Below are positions 1 through 8,001 of a stretch of 64,000 nt of DNA, in pieces. The notes beneath the pieces were generated by a model. It worked only from the letters and a program-made list of their open reading frames with translations. It was not told where the DNA came from and did no database searches. A program made the position numbers and the translations under genes. The DNA is taken from assembly GCA_964492485.1 (NCBI GenBank), contig CAZBKM010000002.1, forward strand, positions 1 to 64,000, read 5' to 3'. How positions within the stretch are numbered: the first letter of the stretch is position 1; every line of letters starts with the position of its first letter. The DNA is from UBA5336 sp964492485 (GTDB lineage: Bacteria; Pseudomonadota; Alphaproteobacteria; Caulobacterales; Hyphomonadaceae).

Positions 1-193
1 TGGCCTTGCGACCCGAAGGCGCTTGCAGGCCCTTCAGCCGGCCCACTTCCATGACGCGCGCCAGGACAATGTCGCCGGGCTGGGGCCTGCGGGTCCGGTC
101 ATCCACCATGCGCAGGGCAGACAATGGTACGTTGCGAACGGAGAAGGCGCGCTTGGCCGCCCTGAGACGGGGCTCGTCAATGATGGTGATCAT
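1..193 (-). CDS. Unrecognised protein, N-terminal fragment
   Basis: The reading frame is open from an ATG to the left window edge, so only the first 64 residues are present (start MITIIDEPRLRAAKRAF). A purine-rich ribosome binding site (CAGGAGA) lies just upstream. No signal peptide or membrane segment is visible; the fragment is basic at the start and contains a PGDIVLARVMEVGRLKG stretch that could be a small beta-barrel, which is inference only. I do not recognise the family. It has the same orientation as the porin upstream, but a strong terminator at 282-316 lies between them, so it probably has its own promoter in 194-281. Identity cannot be decided without the rest of the gene. Confidence 0.6.
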   Translation of the reverse strand, partial: MITIIDEPRLRAAKRAFSVRNVPLSALRMVDDRTRRPQPGDIVLARVMEVGRLKGLQAPSGRKA

Positions 194-281
194 GGGTGTG
201 TCTCCTGTTGATCCTTGCACCCGGCGATTTGCCTGCCGGTCACTGGGACAACGGGAGCGCAGGGCAGATTATTCCGCGTGA

Positions 282-316
282 CCAAAAAGGAAATGCCGGA
301 CCCAAGGGCCCGGCAT
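282..316 (-). terminator. Rho-independent terminator after porin gene
   Basis: Read on the minus strand, an 11-bp stem (ATGCCGGGCCC against GGGTCCGGCAT, one G-U pair, 2-base loop) is followed by TTTCCTTTTTGG. It sits 30 bases past the porin stop codon and ends the hydroxylase-porin transcript. Confidence 0.8.
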
Positions 317-345
317 GTATTTGCTTCCGATGAACTCGCAGAGGT

Positions 346-1413
346 TCAGAATCGCACGCCCAGTTCGACAAGGCCCACAGCGCCATCCTGGGCGACACCA
401 AGCGCGTCTTCCTCCTCGAAAAGGACCGCATCGGCAGCCACGTAGACATTGTCCGTGATCTCATATTCCCCGCCGAGCCCGTAGCGAGACACGGTCCCGC
501 CATTCTCTTCACCAATCGCGACGGAGCCAGCGACGGCCCAACGCTCATCTTCCCAGGAAACACCGGCATTCCACTCACTCTCGTCCGGTGCAGTTGCAAT
601 CAGGTTCGATTGTCCGCGATCGACATAGGCCGCGCCGGCCGTCAGCTTGCCGCGCCGGATCTCAAGGCCTGCGCTCCAGCTTTCGATATCCTCCCGACCG
701 GTCAACGGGTCTGAGGTGCCAGTGATGTAGGCAGCAGATCCGCCGATGACGAAATCGCCAACGGGCCGGACATATTGCGCGCCGAATTCGACAACGTCTT
801 CCTGGATGAATCGTCGGGACGGGACGGGATCATCGGAATTGATCTCGAATTCCGGGGCGTAGGCGACGCCGAACCGGAGCCTCTCGATGGGTGGGGAGAG
901 ATAGGTCACCTTCGCCGCGTCCCGGCTGTCATACGGCGAGAGCAGCGCGACAGAGCCTGAGTAGCGGGCAAAGTCGCCGCGCACCTGGCCAAGGCCGACG
1001 CGAGGCGCATGGAAGGAGAGCGTGTCGGCAGGCCCGTCATTCTCGCCGAGCTCAACGCGGCCATATTCCGACGCCGCATAGACGTAGAATTCGTCACGCT
1101 CGAAGCCCTCAATCTGCTCCTGTCCGGAATCGACATCGGCGACAGCGCCGAAAACCCAGGCATTGTCAGCTGTGTATTCCAGCGACAAACGCGCATTACC
1201 GTCTATCGCCGTATCGGTGGTTGTACCGGCATTCGGATCCTCGACCGGATCAAATGCGCCGGCCTGCAGTGATGCACCGAAGCGCCCGCGCAATTGCAGC
1301 TTGCCGAAGTCGCCGGTCAGGCCGTCCTCGCCGAAACTGATCTCGCCGACCGCCGGCAAGGCTGCGGCAAGCGCTGCGATCATGGCCGCACCAAGAAGCG
1401 CCATTCGTTTCAT
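346..1413 (-). CDS. Outer-membrane porin
   Basis: This 355-residue protein has a classic signal peptide (MKRMALLGAAMIAALAAALPAVG), then alternating beta-strand sequence with many aromatic and acidic residues, and ends in phenylalanine (LVELGVRF), the usual outer-membrane beta-barrel signal. Strand-turn patterns such as RGKLTAGAAYVDRG and RWAVAGSVAIG repeat along its length, as in general Gram-negative porins of the Porin_4 type. It would form a diffusion channel in the outer membrane; substrate preference cannot be read. Its ATG overlaps the stop codon of the upstream hydroxylase-like gene by four bases (ATGA), so translation is probably coupled, and a good terminator follows. A weak purine tract (AGAGG) lies about 11 bases before the start. 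Confidence 0.85.
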   Translation of the reverse strand: MKRMALLGAAMIAALAAALPAVGEISFGEDGLTGDFGKLQLRGRFGASLQAGAFDPVEDPNAGTTTDTAIDGNARLSLEYTADNAWVFGAVADVDSGQEQIEGFERDEFYVYAASEYGRVELGENDGPADTLSFHAPRVGLGQVRGDFARYSGSVALLSPYDSRDAAKVTYLSPPIERLRFGVAYAPEFEINSDDPVPSRRFIQEDVVEFGAQYVRPVGDFVIGGSAAYITGTSDPLTGREDIESWSAGLEIRRGKLTAGAAYVDRGQSNLIATAPDESEWNAGVSWEDERWAVAGSVAIGEENGGTVSRYGLGGEYEITDNVYVAADAVLFEEEDALGVAQDGAVGLVELGVRF

Positions 1414-2051
1414 TGTGCCGTTTTTCCTCTGCTTGTCGCCCGCTGGACGTCCATTCTGACTCCTGCAAGTGTTGCGCCGCTCATTTCAGCCTTGCCGAAC
1501 ACTTCGACTTCGAGGTGGCGCGGAAGCAGGTCGAAGATGAGGTGAATGCGGTCGGTATTGCCATCATTCATCGCTTCATGCTCGGCCTTGTTGTCGAACC
1601 ACCAGAGCTCTCCAGTCTTCATCCGCACCTCCTCATCACCGGCCCGCATCCATGAGCCCGATGATTGTAGGATAAGGTGATAGCGGTTGCGGACGCGGTA
1701 ATATTCGCCACGGTCGACATGGGGGTAGACCTTGTTGCCCGGCGGCAGGCTGACAATCTTGGCCCGGCCCATGATCGCGTCTTCTGCCTCGGAGATACGT
1801 TCCAGAAAGGCCCGCGCTTCCGGCAGCCGGGACGATCCCGTCGTCCAGCGGCTCTCATGCACGTCACGCCGGGCCCGGTCGCCCTGGGCGGACTTGCGCA
1901 GGCCGCGAACCGGAATCGCGAGCGCATCGCGCTGCACGCTGACAGCCTGCTGTCGGCCGGTCTGTTCATGCCAGATGCCGTCAGCGGCTTGGATTTCATC
2001 GAGAAACGGCTTGGGATCAATCCCGCGTTTCAGGCAGCGGAAGTGTTTCAT
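1410..2051 (-). CDS. Aspartyl/asparaginyl beta-hydroxylase-like 2OG-Fe(II) protein
   Basis: The 213-residue protein fits the small bacterial Asp/Asn beta-hydroxylase family, cupin-fold dioxygenases that use 2-oxoglutarate and Fe(II). The expected metal ligands are visible as H111 and D113 (KVYPHVDRGEYY) and a distal H158 (NKAEHEAMND), with R168 as the likely 2-oxoglutarate-binding arginine. The real substrate is unknown. The start MKHFRCLKRG is chosen because family similarity begins there and GGAG lies eight bases upstream; the frame stays open further upstream but gives no family-like sequence. It lies directly upstream of, and overlaps by ATGA, a porin gene, an unusual partner. No signal peptide, so cytoplasmic. 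Confidence 0.75.
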   Translation of the reverse strand: MKHFRCLKRGIDPKPFLDEIQAADGIWHEQTGRQQAVSVQRDALAIPVRGLRKSAQGDRARRDVHESRWTTGSSRLPEARAFLERISEAEDAIMGRAKIVSLPPGNKVYPHVDRGEYYRVRNRYHLILQSSGSWMRAGDEEVRMKTGELWWFDNKAEHEAMNDGNTDRIHLIFDLLPRHLEVEVFGKAEMSGATLAGVRMDVQRATSRGKTAQ

Positions 2052-2526
2052 GGCCAGGCTCCATTGGTTGTGGCGACCTGACAACGCAGGAAATCGGAAT
2101 TTTATTCCCGCCATCCCTATTATCCCGACTTCACGGTCACAGTTGACGGCCAAGAGCTCCAATCCAGCCGCTGAGACCATGCCTCGGAATGTCGTCTTCC
2201 GGCGAACTCTAGCCAAAGAGGTTTGTCACGAGCAGCCGTTGGCTGGAAAGCATGCAGGGAATGGCGGCGGCCTTGCTCGACAACGTTCCCGGCGCCGGCT
2301 GGGGACCGCCATGTCCTTGAACGTCTGCCTCTGACGCGCGGTCGAGGAAACTGAAAAAGCCCTCCCTCGGCGTATTCATTGAATTTGTAGCCGGTTCTGC
2401 TGGGTCCTCGGTGCCGCCTCGATCACGTGACCCAATAATCCTCAGAATCAGTTATCTGGTTGTGTAAGTCCCCGGAAGCGATCGATAGGGACGTACCGGT
2501 GTTTAGTTGTTCCCGGAGGCGGCCTG
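2052..2526. other. Gene-free stretch between hydroxylase and element cargo gene
   Basis: No convincing gene is visible in these 475 bases. It must hold the promoter of the leftward hydroxylase-porin operon and of the rightward 672-codon gene. Base composition becomes more A+T-rich after about 2340. If the neighbouring mobile block has a left boundary, it should fall here, but I find no copy of the tRNA-Thr 3' end and no TTGGCACG-type repeat. Confidence 0.5.
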
Positions 2527-4545
2527 TTGGGTGTAACGCCGCAGAAGGTGTTCTTGTCGCTGGGTGAGGCGCAACGCCGAATGCTGCTGGAGCGTTGTGG
2601 GATTTCGCCTGCCGATCGCGAGTTGGATACGTATCCGGAGGTGCTGAATACCAAGCGGCGCCGGGCGTTTGAACATGATCTTAACTGCATCGCCACGCTC
2701 GGCACCGACCACGCGGTACAGCTGGTTCATGATGCTCTTGTTCAGTCGGGCTGGACACATGAACATCTCAAGACATCGAGAAGCACCCGCGACAGGGCCT
2801 GCATTCTGCTGTGCCATTATCCAGACGCTTTCGAGCATGCCTTCGCGATCTGGAACGGCAATCGGCTGCGGGGTGGGCTGGACAGGGAGCAGGGCTTCAA
2901 GCTGCCGGAGATCGGGGCCTACAAGTTCGATCCCTTAAACGAGGCCGAGAGCGCATCGTTGAAGGCGCGGATCGCTTCTGCGGTAGCGGACGAATATCCA
3001 GGAAGGACCGTCAGTGGAGTAAAGGTGTTTGAACGCACCGCGTGGGGGCTTCCCACGAGGTCCGACACAGTAGTGCAATGCGACATTTCCTTTGGCGAAG
3101 ACCCTGAAAGCATAGAGGTGATCGAAGAGGGCGAGGAAACGACCATCACTCTGACGCGGCTTTCGAGGATCAGCATTATCATTGATACGGGAGCCGGCAC
3201 GATTTTCGTGGGTACAACCCTACGGAAGAAGGCGCTACATTCTGCGCTTGCCCAATGCGTTACCGAGTTCCTGTTCGACCTCGAAGCGCCGCTTGAGCGC
3301 CTCAAGCCCCTCCGTGTTTTTCCAGAAAAGTGTCGTTCGCCATTAGCGTTCAGCTTTAGCACACAAGATCATATTGCGCGGCCACGCATTTCGGAATTGC
3401 GCTACCGGCTCTTTCAGGCACCTAACACGCTCATGTTTCGGGTCCGGGATGACGATCGAGGCGGTGATATTCACGCACTCGAGGATGTTCGCCGACATGC
3501 CAAACGCATGCGGGTCTGGAGTGCCGTGATTGATTTCGAGTTTCAGACTGGGGGTGATGGCAACGTGATCCGACGGTCTGCAATACTGACCGAACCTTCA
3601 TCTATGAGCTTCGGCCGGGCGTTTCCTGCCGAGAGGCTCATCATGGAAAAGGTTTTGACGAATAGCGGACTGATCGATCCGAATTTCTGCTGGGACACAC
3701 GCGCAAGTTTTTCGAAAATTGCCCGGCTTGTCACACCGCACCACGTCGCCGAATTACGGCGAAGCTGGCTGCCCACCACGGTGTCCAGTCTTGAGGATGC
3801 AGGGATCATCAGACAGGGTGAGCCGCATGCTCGGGCTTGGTGTGACGACTGTTTGGAAACCCACGAGATAACAAAACAGGAGTATGAAGCTCAGATACGG
3901 GATGTCGTCCAATGCCCTGTATCTCGCTTTGTCTTGGGCCCCGATCAGGTCGACACGCGGGTCCTGTCCTTGGAAGGACTTCTGGAGTGGCTACACCACA
4001 ACGCTGTTGACACGAAGGAGCCACCCGTCCCGCTGAATGGCGCAGGGCGTGCCTGGCATCTGGGACCCGCGAAGAAACCGAAGAGCACGAAAGCATTCGA
4101 CCTCATTCTGGCGATCGACGTGGATATGCCCGAGACAACCAGCCTTCTGAATGACTTTCTCTCTCGGCGGCATCTCGGAGAACGCGGCCTCGTGCTGACA
4201 CTGACCGATGACCCCATTCAGAAGGTTTTTCCAGCGGATTGGCGCGTCGCGCCGTTGAGCAGCGTCTGTCAGGTGACGAAAGACGGATTGAAATTCAAGT
4301 CCAATTGGGCTGCGCAACAACTCACTGGCAAGAGGCCCCCCAGCTCTCAGACGTCCGAGGAGGAATGGGATCAGATCCTCGCGGTTTTCGATGCGCTCTT
4401 TCCAGGCAATGACATTCTGCAGCCTTATCCGGTGGCAAGTGAACTGATCCATGCCGAGCCGGAGCTCTGCAACATGACCGCGAGAACGCTGGTAAATCAG
4501 CTAAGGGCACGACGGCCCCACAGATTCGAGTCCGGTCCCGATTAA
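2527..4545 (+). CDS. 672-residue protein of unknown function, mobile-block cargo
   Basis: I do not recognise this protein. It starts at a TTG with a strong Shine-Dalgarno (GGAGG, about seven bases upstream). There is no signal peptide or membrane segment, so it should be cytoplasmic. An N-terminal helical part (residues 1-150) is followed by mixed alpha/beta sequence. Around residues 435-465 a CDDC pair followed by a later VQCPV cysteine could be part of a zinc knuckle. A strand-rich stretch (FDLILAIDVDMP, near residue 525) precedes a helical C-terminus. Codon use is visibly less G+C-rich than in nearby core genes, and the gene stands alone next to an integrated replicon, as cargo or defence genes often do. 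That role is inference; no nuclease, helicase or NTPase motif is evident. Confidence 0.7.
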   Translation: MGVTPQKVFLSLGEAQRRMLLERCGISPADRELDTYPEVLNTKRRRAFEHDLNCIATLGTDHAVQLVHDALVQSGWTHEHLKTSRSTRDRACILLCHYPDAFEHAFAIWNGNRLRGGLDREQGFKLPEIGAYKFDPLNEAESASLKARIASAVADEYPGRTVSGVKVFERTAWGLPTRSDTVVQCDISFGEDPESIEVIEEGEETTITLTRLSRISIIIDTGAGTIFVGTTLRKKALHSALAQCVTEFLFDLEAPLERLKPLRVFPEKCRSPLAFSFSTQDHIARPRISELRYRLFQAPNTLMFRVRDDDRGGDIHALEDVRRHAKRMRVWSAVIDFEFQTGGDGNVIRRSAILTEPSSMSFGRAFPAERLIMEKVLTNSGLIDPNFCWDTRASFSKIARLVTPHHVAELRRSWLPTTVSSLEDAGIIRQGEPHARAWCDDCLETHEITKQEYEAQIRDVVQCPVSRFVLGPDQVDTRVLSLEGLLEWLHHNAVDTKEPPVPLNGAGRAWHLGPAKKPKSTKAFDLILAIDVDMPETTSLLNDFLSRRHLGERGLVLTLTDDPIQKVFPADWRVAPLSSVCQVTKDGLKFKSNWAAQQLTGKRPPSSQTSEEEWDQILAVFDALFPGNDILQPYPVASELIHAEPELCNMTARTLVNQLRARRPHRFESGPD

Positions 4546-4555
4546 TGTCGTCCGG

Positions 4556-4615
4556 CGAAATCGAGCATCGAAATCGACGTAAGCTTTCAAGAATTTCGGT
4601 CCTAACATTTCGATG
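4556..4615 (+). promoter_or_regulatory. Repeated operator-like sites upstream of alpA-type gene
   Basis: CGAAATCGA occurs twice, 13 bases apart (4556-4564 and 4569-4577), and the related inverted sequence CATTTCGATG follows at 4606-4615. The cluster lies 47-106 bases before the AlpA-type regulator start and just after the 672-codon gene. Such phased repeats are typical of operators for the element's own regulator; the binding protein is inferred, not shown. Confidence 0.45.
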
Positions 4616-4661
4616 ACTGAAGCGGCGGAATGCCCGTGTTCGCAATGACACGGAGGCATTT

Positions 4662-4865
4662 ATGACCGTTCCCGTCGAGCAGATTTCACCCTATGCACTG
4701 TCGATCCAGGAGGCCTGCCGATTCAGCGGCCTGGGCCGAACCCGGCTTTATGCGGCCATCTCGTCTGGTGAACTGAAGACGTTGAAAGTCGGTACCAGGA
4801 GGCTCGTGCCTGTTGCCGCCCTCGAGGCCTGGCTGGCCTCGTTCGAGAGCGGAGAGACGGCGTGA
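4662..4865 (+). CDS. AlpA/excisionase-type helix-turn-helix regulator
   Basis: The 67-residue protein has the MerR-like winged-helix seen in phage excisionases and AlpA regulators: SIQEACRFSGLGRTRLYAAI forms helix-turn-helix, GELKTLKVGTRRLVPVAAL the wing and final helix. A strong GGAGG precedes the ATG. In P4-like elements such proteins activate excision or element gene expression by binding near att or promoter repeats. Its stop codon overlaps the GTG start of the Toprim gene (GTGA), so the two are translated together with the helicase gene that follows as a replication operon. Direct and inverted repeats just upstream are plausible binding sites. Confidence 0.85.
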   Translation: MTVPVEQISPYALSIQEACRFSGLGRTRLYAAISSGELKTLKVGTRRLVPVAALEAWLASFESGETA

Positions 4866-5647
4866 GGCCGCGCCGCGCGCCCGACGAACGCCGCGCCTGC
4901 CCTGCTTGCGGACCGAAGGCCCGCGCGCCGGCCAATCGGCGCCGACCGGTCATGGCGGTCTGGTATGATGCGCCCGGACGGGTGACCGTCTACTGCCATC
5001 GCTACCAAGCGTGCCGGGTCGCGCCCGGATTGGTCCCGGCAGCGCCCCCGGTCTCCAGGACACCGGCGCGCGATACCGCCGAGCTCGCCGCATATCTCTG
5101 GCAGCGTTCGCAGCCGGCCGGTTGCTCGCCTGTGGAGACCTATCTCGGCGCGGTCCGCGGCATCGATCTGCCGGTCCCCGAAACCATTCGCTATCTGCCT
5201 GCCCACGGCCCTCACCCTCATGCCATGATCGCGGCGTTCGGCGCAGCCGATGAAGTCGAGCCCGGCCGGCTGGCAGCGCCTGCACGCGTGACGGCCGTGC
5301 ACCTGACCGCACTCGCGCCCGATGGGCGCGCCCGGCTTGCCAAACGCATGCTGGGCCCGGTCAGCGGTCAGCCGCTCATGCTCGCTCCGCCGAACGACGC
5401 GCTTGGCCTGGTGGTCACCGAAGGCATCGAGGAGGCCCTCTCGGTCCATGTGGCGACGGGTCTGGGCGCCTGGGCCGCCGGGTCGGCCTCCCACATGGGC
5501 AAGCTCGCCGACGCGGTCCCCGAATGGATCGATTGCGTGAGCGTCCTCGTGGATCACGATCCGGCCGGTCAGCGCGGTGCGGCAAGGCTGATGGACGCCC
5601 TGCGCCGGCGAGGCCTGAGTGCCGGTCCCGTGACCCTGGGCGGGTAA
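4862..5647 (+). CDS. Toprim-domain primase-like protein of mobile element
   Basis: The 261-residue protein starts at a GTG overlapping the upstream stop codon. An N-terminal zinc-finger-like module has C13, C16, C45 and C51 (CPAC, then CHRYQAC). A C-terminal Toprim domain carries the acidic motifs VTEGIEEALS (E187) and LVDHDPAG (D231, D233), which bind Mg2+ in DnaG-type primases and topoisomerases. This DUF7146/Toprim_3 arrangement is common in phages and integrative elements, where it probably primes element replication. The next gene begins three bases later and encodes the matching replicative helicase. There is no separate DnaG-like helicase-binding domain. Confidence 0.8.
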   Translation: MRPRRAPDERRACPACGPKARAPANRRRPVMAVWYDAPGRVTVYCHRYQACRVAPGLVPAAPPVSRTPARDTAELAAYLWQRSQPAGCSPVETYLGAVRGIDLPVPETIRYLPAHGPHPHAMIAAFGAADEVEPGRLAAPARVTAVHLTALAPDGRARLAKRMLGPVSGQPLMLAPPNDALGLVVTEGIEEALSVHVATGLGAWAAGSASHMGKLADAVPEWIDCVSVLVDHDPAGQRGAARLMDALRRRGLSAGPVTLGG

Positions 5648-5650
5648 GCC

Positions 5651-7105
5651 ATGAGCCGTGATGCCAACGACCTGCTGCGCGAGGAAGGCCCGGACGGCCT
5701 GCGCCACCGCTTCGATGCCGGTGCCCCCGGACGTGGCGCGGGTGCCGGCACCCTCGAGGTCGGCTCCGACCAGGAGGTGGCCGGCCATGTCGCCAACGAT
5801 CTTCGCGCCGCCTTCGGCGCGGCGGTCTTTGCCGAGGGGGCGTTCCATGTCTGGTCGGGTCGCGCGTGGCGGTCGCTTGCTGGTGCGGAGCTGCACCGGT
5901 TCATCAGCGCCTATGACGGGCGGATCTATCGCGGCCCCGATGGCAAGGACCGTCGGTTCAAGGTCAACAAGTCCATTGCGCAAAGCGTCGCCTACTGCCT
6001 GGCCCAGGATCTCGCAGCCGAAGACTTCTTCGCTGGCGCCCCGGCGGGCCTAAACACGCGTAGCGGCTTTCTCCAGGTTGGCGATGACGGATCGATTCGC
6101 AGCCGGGCCCATGCCCCCGACCAGCGCCAGCGCCACGTCCTCGATGCCAACTGGCACGGGGATACGCTTGCCCACCCACCGCCTGGAAGCGCACTCCACA
6201 AGCTGGTGACAGGGTGTTTCCGCTACGATCCCGAAGCCGACGCCAAGGCGGCCCTGCTGTCTGAAATCCTCGGCGTTGCCGCCTTCGGCCAGGCAACCCG
6301 CCTGCCCTCGCCCAGGGCGATCATCTTCCTTGGCGAGACAGCCGGCAACGGCAAGTCCCAATGGCTCGGCCTTCTGAAGGCGGTCCTGCCGCCGGGGGCG
6401 GTCTCTGCCATCACCCCGGCCGAACTCGGCCAGGCGCAACGCCGGGTGCAGCTGGCGGGCAAGCTCTTGAACGCGAGTGACGAACTCGGCGAGGCGGCCG
6501 TGCGCTCCGACAGCTTCAAGGCCGTGATCACGGGCGATCGGGTCTCGGGCAAGACCGTCTTCAAGGAACCGGTGGAGTTCTGCCCCTGCGCCCTTCATGT
6601 CTTCGCCACCAACCGCCTGCCGCCCTTTTCCGATGGTATGGACCGGGGCGTAAGACGGCGACTTCTGATCGTTCCGTTCGAGCGAACCATCCCGCCCGAA
6701 GAGCAGATCGCCGGACTCGGCGCTGCGGTCGCCCGCGACGAACTCGATCTCCTCCTGGCCTGGGCCATCGACGGCTTCAAGCGCGTGTGCCGCCAGGGCG
6801 GCTTCACCGAACCCGCATCCGGCCGCGCGATCCTGTCGGACTGGGCGCTCGCCAGCGATCCGGTGGCGGCCTTCCTGACGGACCCGGATGTCGTCGAGAT
6901 CACGGGCGAGCGCAGCGACCGCCTGACCACCAAGCAGGTCTATCGCCGCTTCCAGGTCTGGGCCCGGGAGGAAGGCCTGCAGTCCGTGCGCACCCCCGAC
7001 CACGGCCAGTTCACGCGTCGGGTGAGCGCGAGCGCGGTGCCCGGCGTGAGGGTCATACGCCACGGTCAGCGCGGCCGCGAGATCGTCGGCCTCCGCCTGG
7101 TGTGA
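5651..7105 (+). CDS. P4-type (D5 family) replicative helicase/primase C-terminal protein
   Basis: The 484-residue protein matches the C-terminal helicase half of phage P4 alpha and poxvirus D5-like proteins, superfamily 3 AAA+ helicases. Walker A is GETAGNGKS at residues 228-236; LLNASDELGEAA is Walker B-like; the sensor region reads HVFATNRLPPFSDGMDRGVR. An N-terminal D5_N-like region spans roughly residues 45-200 and a winged-helix C-terminus (TTKQVYRRFQVWAREEG) follows. With the upstream Toprim protein it forms a split version of the single P4 alpha polypeptide. It would unwind the element's origin. The repeats starting at its stop codon are candidate binding sites. The coding sequence appears intact. 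Confidence 0.88.
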   Translation: MSRDANDLLREEGPDGLRHRFDAGAPGRGAGAGTLEVGSDQEVAGHVANDLRAAFGAAVFAEGAFHVWSGRAWRSLAGAELHRFISAYDGRIYRGPDGKDRRFKVNKSIAQSVAYCLAQDLAAEDFFAGAPAGLNTRSGFLQVGDDGSIRSRAHAPDQRQRHVLDANWHGDTLAHPPPGSALHKLVTGCFRYDPEADAKAALLSEILGVAAFGQATRLPSPRAIIFLGETAGNGKSQWLGLLKAVLPPGAVSAITPAELGQAQRRVQLAGKLLNASDELGEAAVRSDSFKAVITGDRVSGKTVFKEPVEFCPCALHVFATNRLPPFSDGMDRGVRRRLLIVPFERTIPPEEQIAGLGAAVARDELDLLLAWAIDGFKRVCRQGGFTEPASGRAILSDWALASDPVAAFLTDPDVVEITGERSDRLTTKQVYRRFQVWAREEGLQSVRTPDHGQFTRRVSASAVPGVRVIRHGQRGREIVGLRLV

Positions 7106-7307
7106 ACGTTCAGTGATTGGAGAGACACCGGAATGACCAGAGATTTCCCAATGAAATCAACGCCGGTGAACGCAGTGAACGCGCTCGCGCCTGGCTACGC
7201 ACGCGCGCCCGCGCGCGTGACGCGTAGTTCGCGGGGACCGAACACTGCGTTCACCGACATTGTTTTTGCTGAGGTTTTTCGGCCGTTCCCGTACACACTG
7301 CGTTCAC
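7102..7307. repeat. Iteron-like GTGAACG repeats, candidate element origin
   Basis: The core GTGAACG occurs five times in 206 bases: plus strand at 7102, 7166 and 7175, minus strand at 7248-7254 and 7301-7307. The 12-mer GTGAACGCAGTG is exact at 7166-7177 and, inverted, at 7243-7254 and 7296-7307. A T-rich segment (7259-7279) lies between the two inverted copies. The cluster overlaps the helicase stop codon and fills the gap before the next gene. Phage P4 alpha protein is known to bind iterons containing GGTGAACAG, as I recall, and the copies here read GGTGAACGCAG. An origin or autoregulatory site is the likely role. Confidence 0.6.
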
Positions 7308-7365
7308 TGATCGGACACGGACGCGCGTTCGGCCAGGGCGCTTGGGAAAATCCGGGAGGGCTGTG

Positions 7366-8001
7366 ATGGGGGGCCTGGGTTCGGGCGGGCACAATCGCCG
7401 CCATTACCGGCGAGTGGAAGACTGCCGGCGCCTCGATGCGGCGGCGCTCCAGCGCCAGGGCGTGCTCGTGGCGGGCTGGCAGGGGCAATGGGTCTGGAAA
7501 GCGGCCGACGGCGAGACGGCGCTCATCCACATTGCCGCCCATGACGACCGGATCGAGCTGGCCTACCGCTACCGCGAGGGCGACGGGCCCTGGACGCCCG
7601 TGCACGAGGCCCTCGTGCTCAGCTGGAGCCCACGCCGGCTCGGCGGGGCGCAGCCCTATTTCCTGTGCCCGGACTGCGCGCGCCGGGTGCGGATCGTCTA
7701 CCTCCTCGCCGCCCGGTTCCGCTGCCGGTTCTGCCACGGCCTCGTCTATGCCAGCTCGCAGGAAGGCCCGCGCGACCGCCTCGTGCGCCGGATCCAGAAA
7801 CGCCGCCGGCAGCTCGGGGCCGATCCCGGGATCGAGGCGCCCCTGCCGCCACGGCCGAAAACCATGCGCCAGGAGACCTATGCCCGGCTCTGCAAGGCGA
7901 TCGCTGCCGATGAAGCGGCCCTTCTCGACGACCTCTGGGCACGGCTGAAGCCGGTCCAGACCCCTCCAGACCCACAAACGCAAGGAGATTTCTGGTCATG
8001 A
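7366..8001 (+). CDS. Zinc-ribbon hypothetical protein of mobile elements
   Basis: The 211-residue protein begins MGGLGSGGHN, the glycine-rich opening of an uncharacterised family common in proteobacterial integrative elements and prophages. A zinc-ribbon is clear: C101-x2-C104 (YFLCPDC) and C120-x2-C123 (RCRFCHGLVYASSQ). The rest is tryptophan-rich beta sequence followed by a basic region (RIQKRRRQ) and a helical tail. The ATG at 7366 has GGGAGGG nine bases upstream and matches the family start; in-frame upstream codons lack such a site. Its stop overlaps the next ATG (ATGA). Function is unknown; nucleic-acid binding is a reasonable inference. Confidence 0.8.
   Translation: MGGLGSGGHNRRHYRRVEDCRRLDAAALQRQGVLVAGWQGQWVWKAADGETALIHIAAHDDRIELAYRYREGDGPWTPVHEALVLSWSPRRLGGAQPYFLCPDCARRVRIVYLLAARFRCRFCHGLVYASSQEGPRDRLVRRIQKRRRQLGADPGIEAPLPPRPKTMRQETYARLCKAIAADEAALLDDLWARLKPVQTPPDPQTQGDFWS

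Noticed and set aside
2340..2460. Left attachment site or tRNA fragment in the 2.05-2.5 kb gap
   Set aside because: No stretch matching the tRNA-Thr 3' end or the TTGGCACG motif was found by eye.
7133..7366. 77-codon frame after the helicase gene
   Set aside because: It runs through the GTGAACG repeats and a CG-rich low-complexity stretch and has no protein-like features; the iteron array explains the region better.
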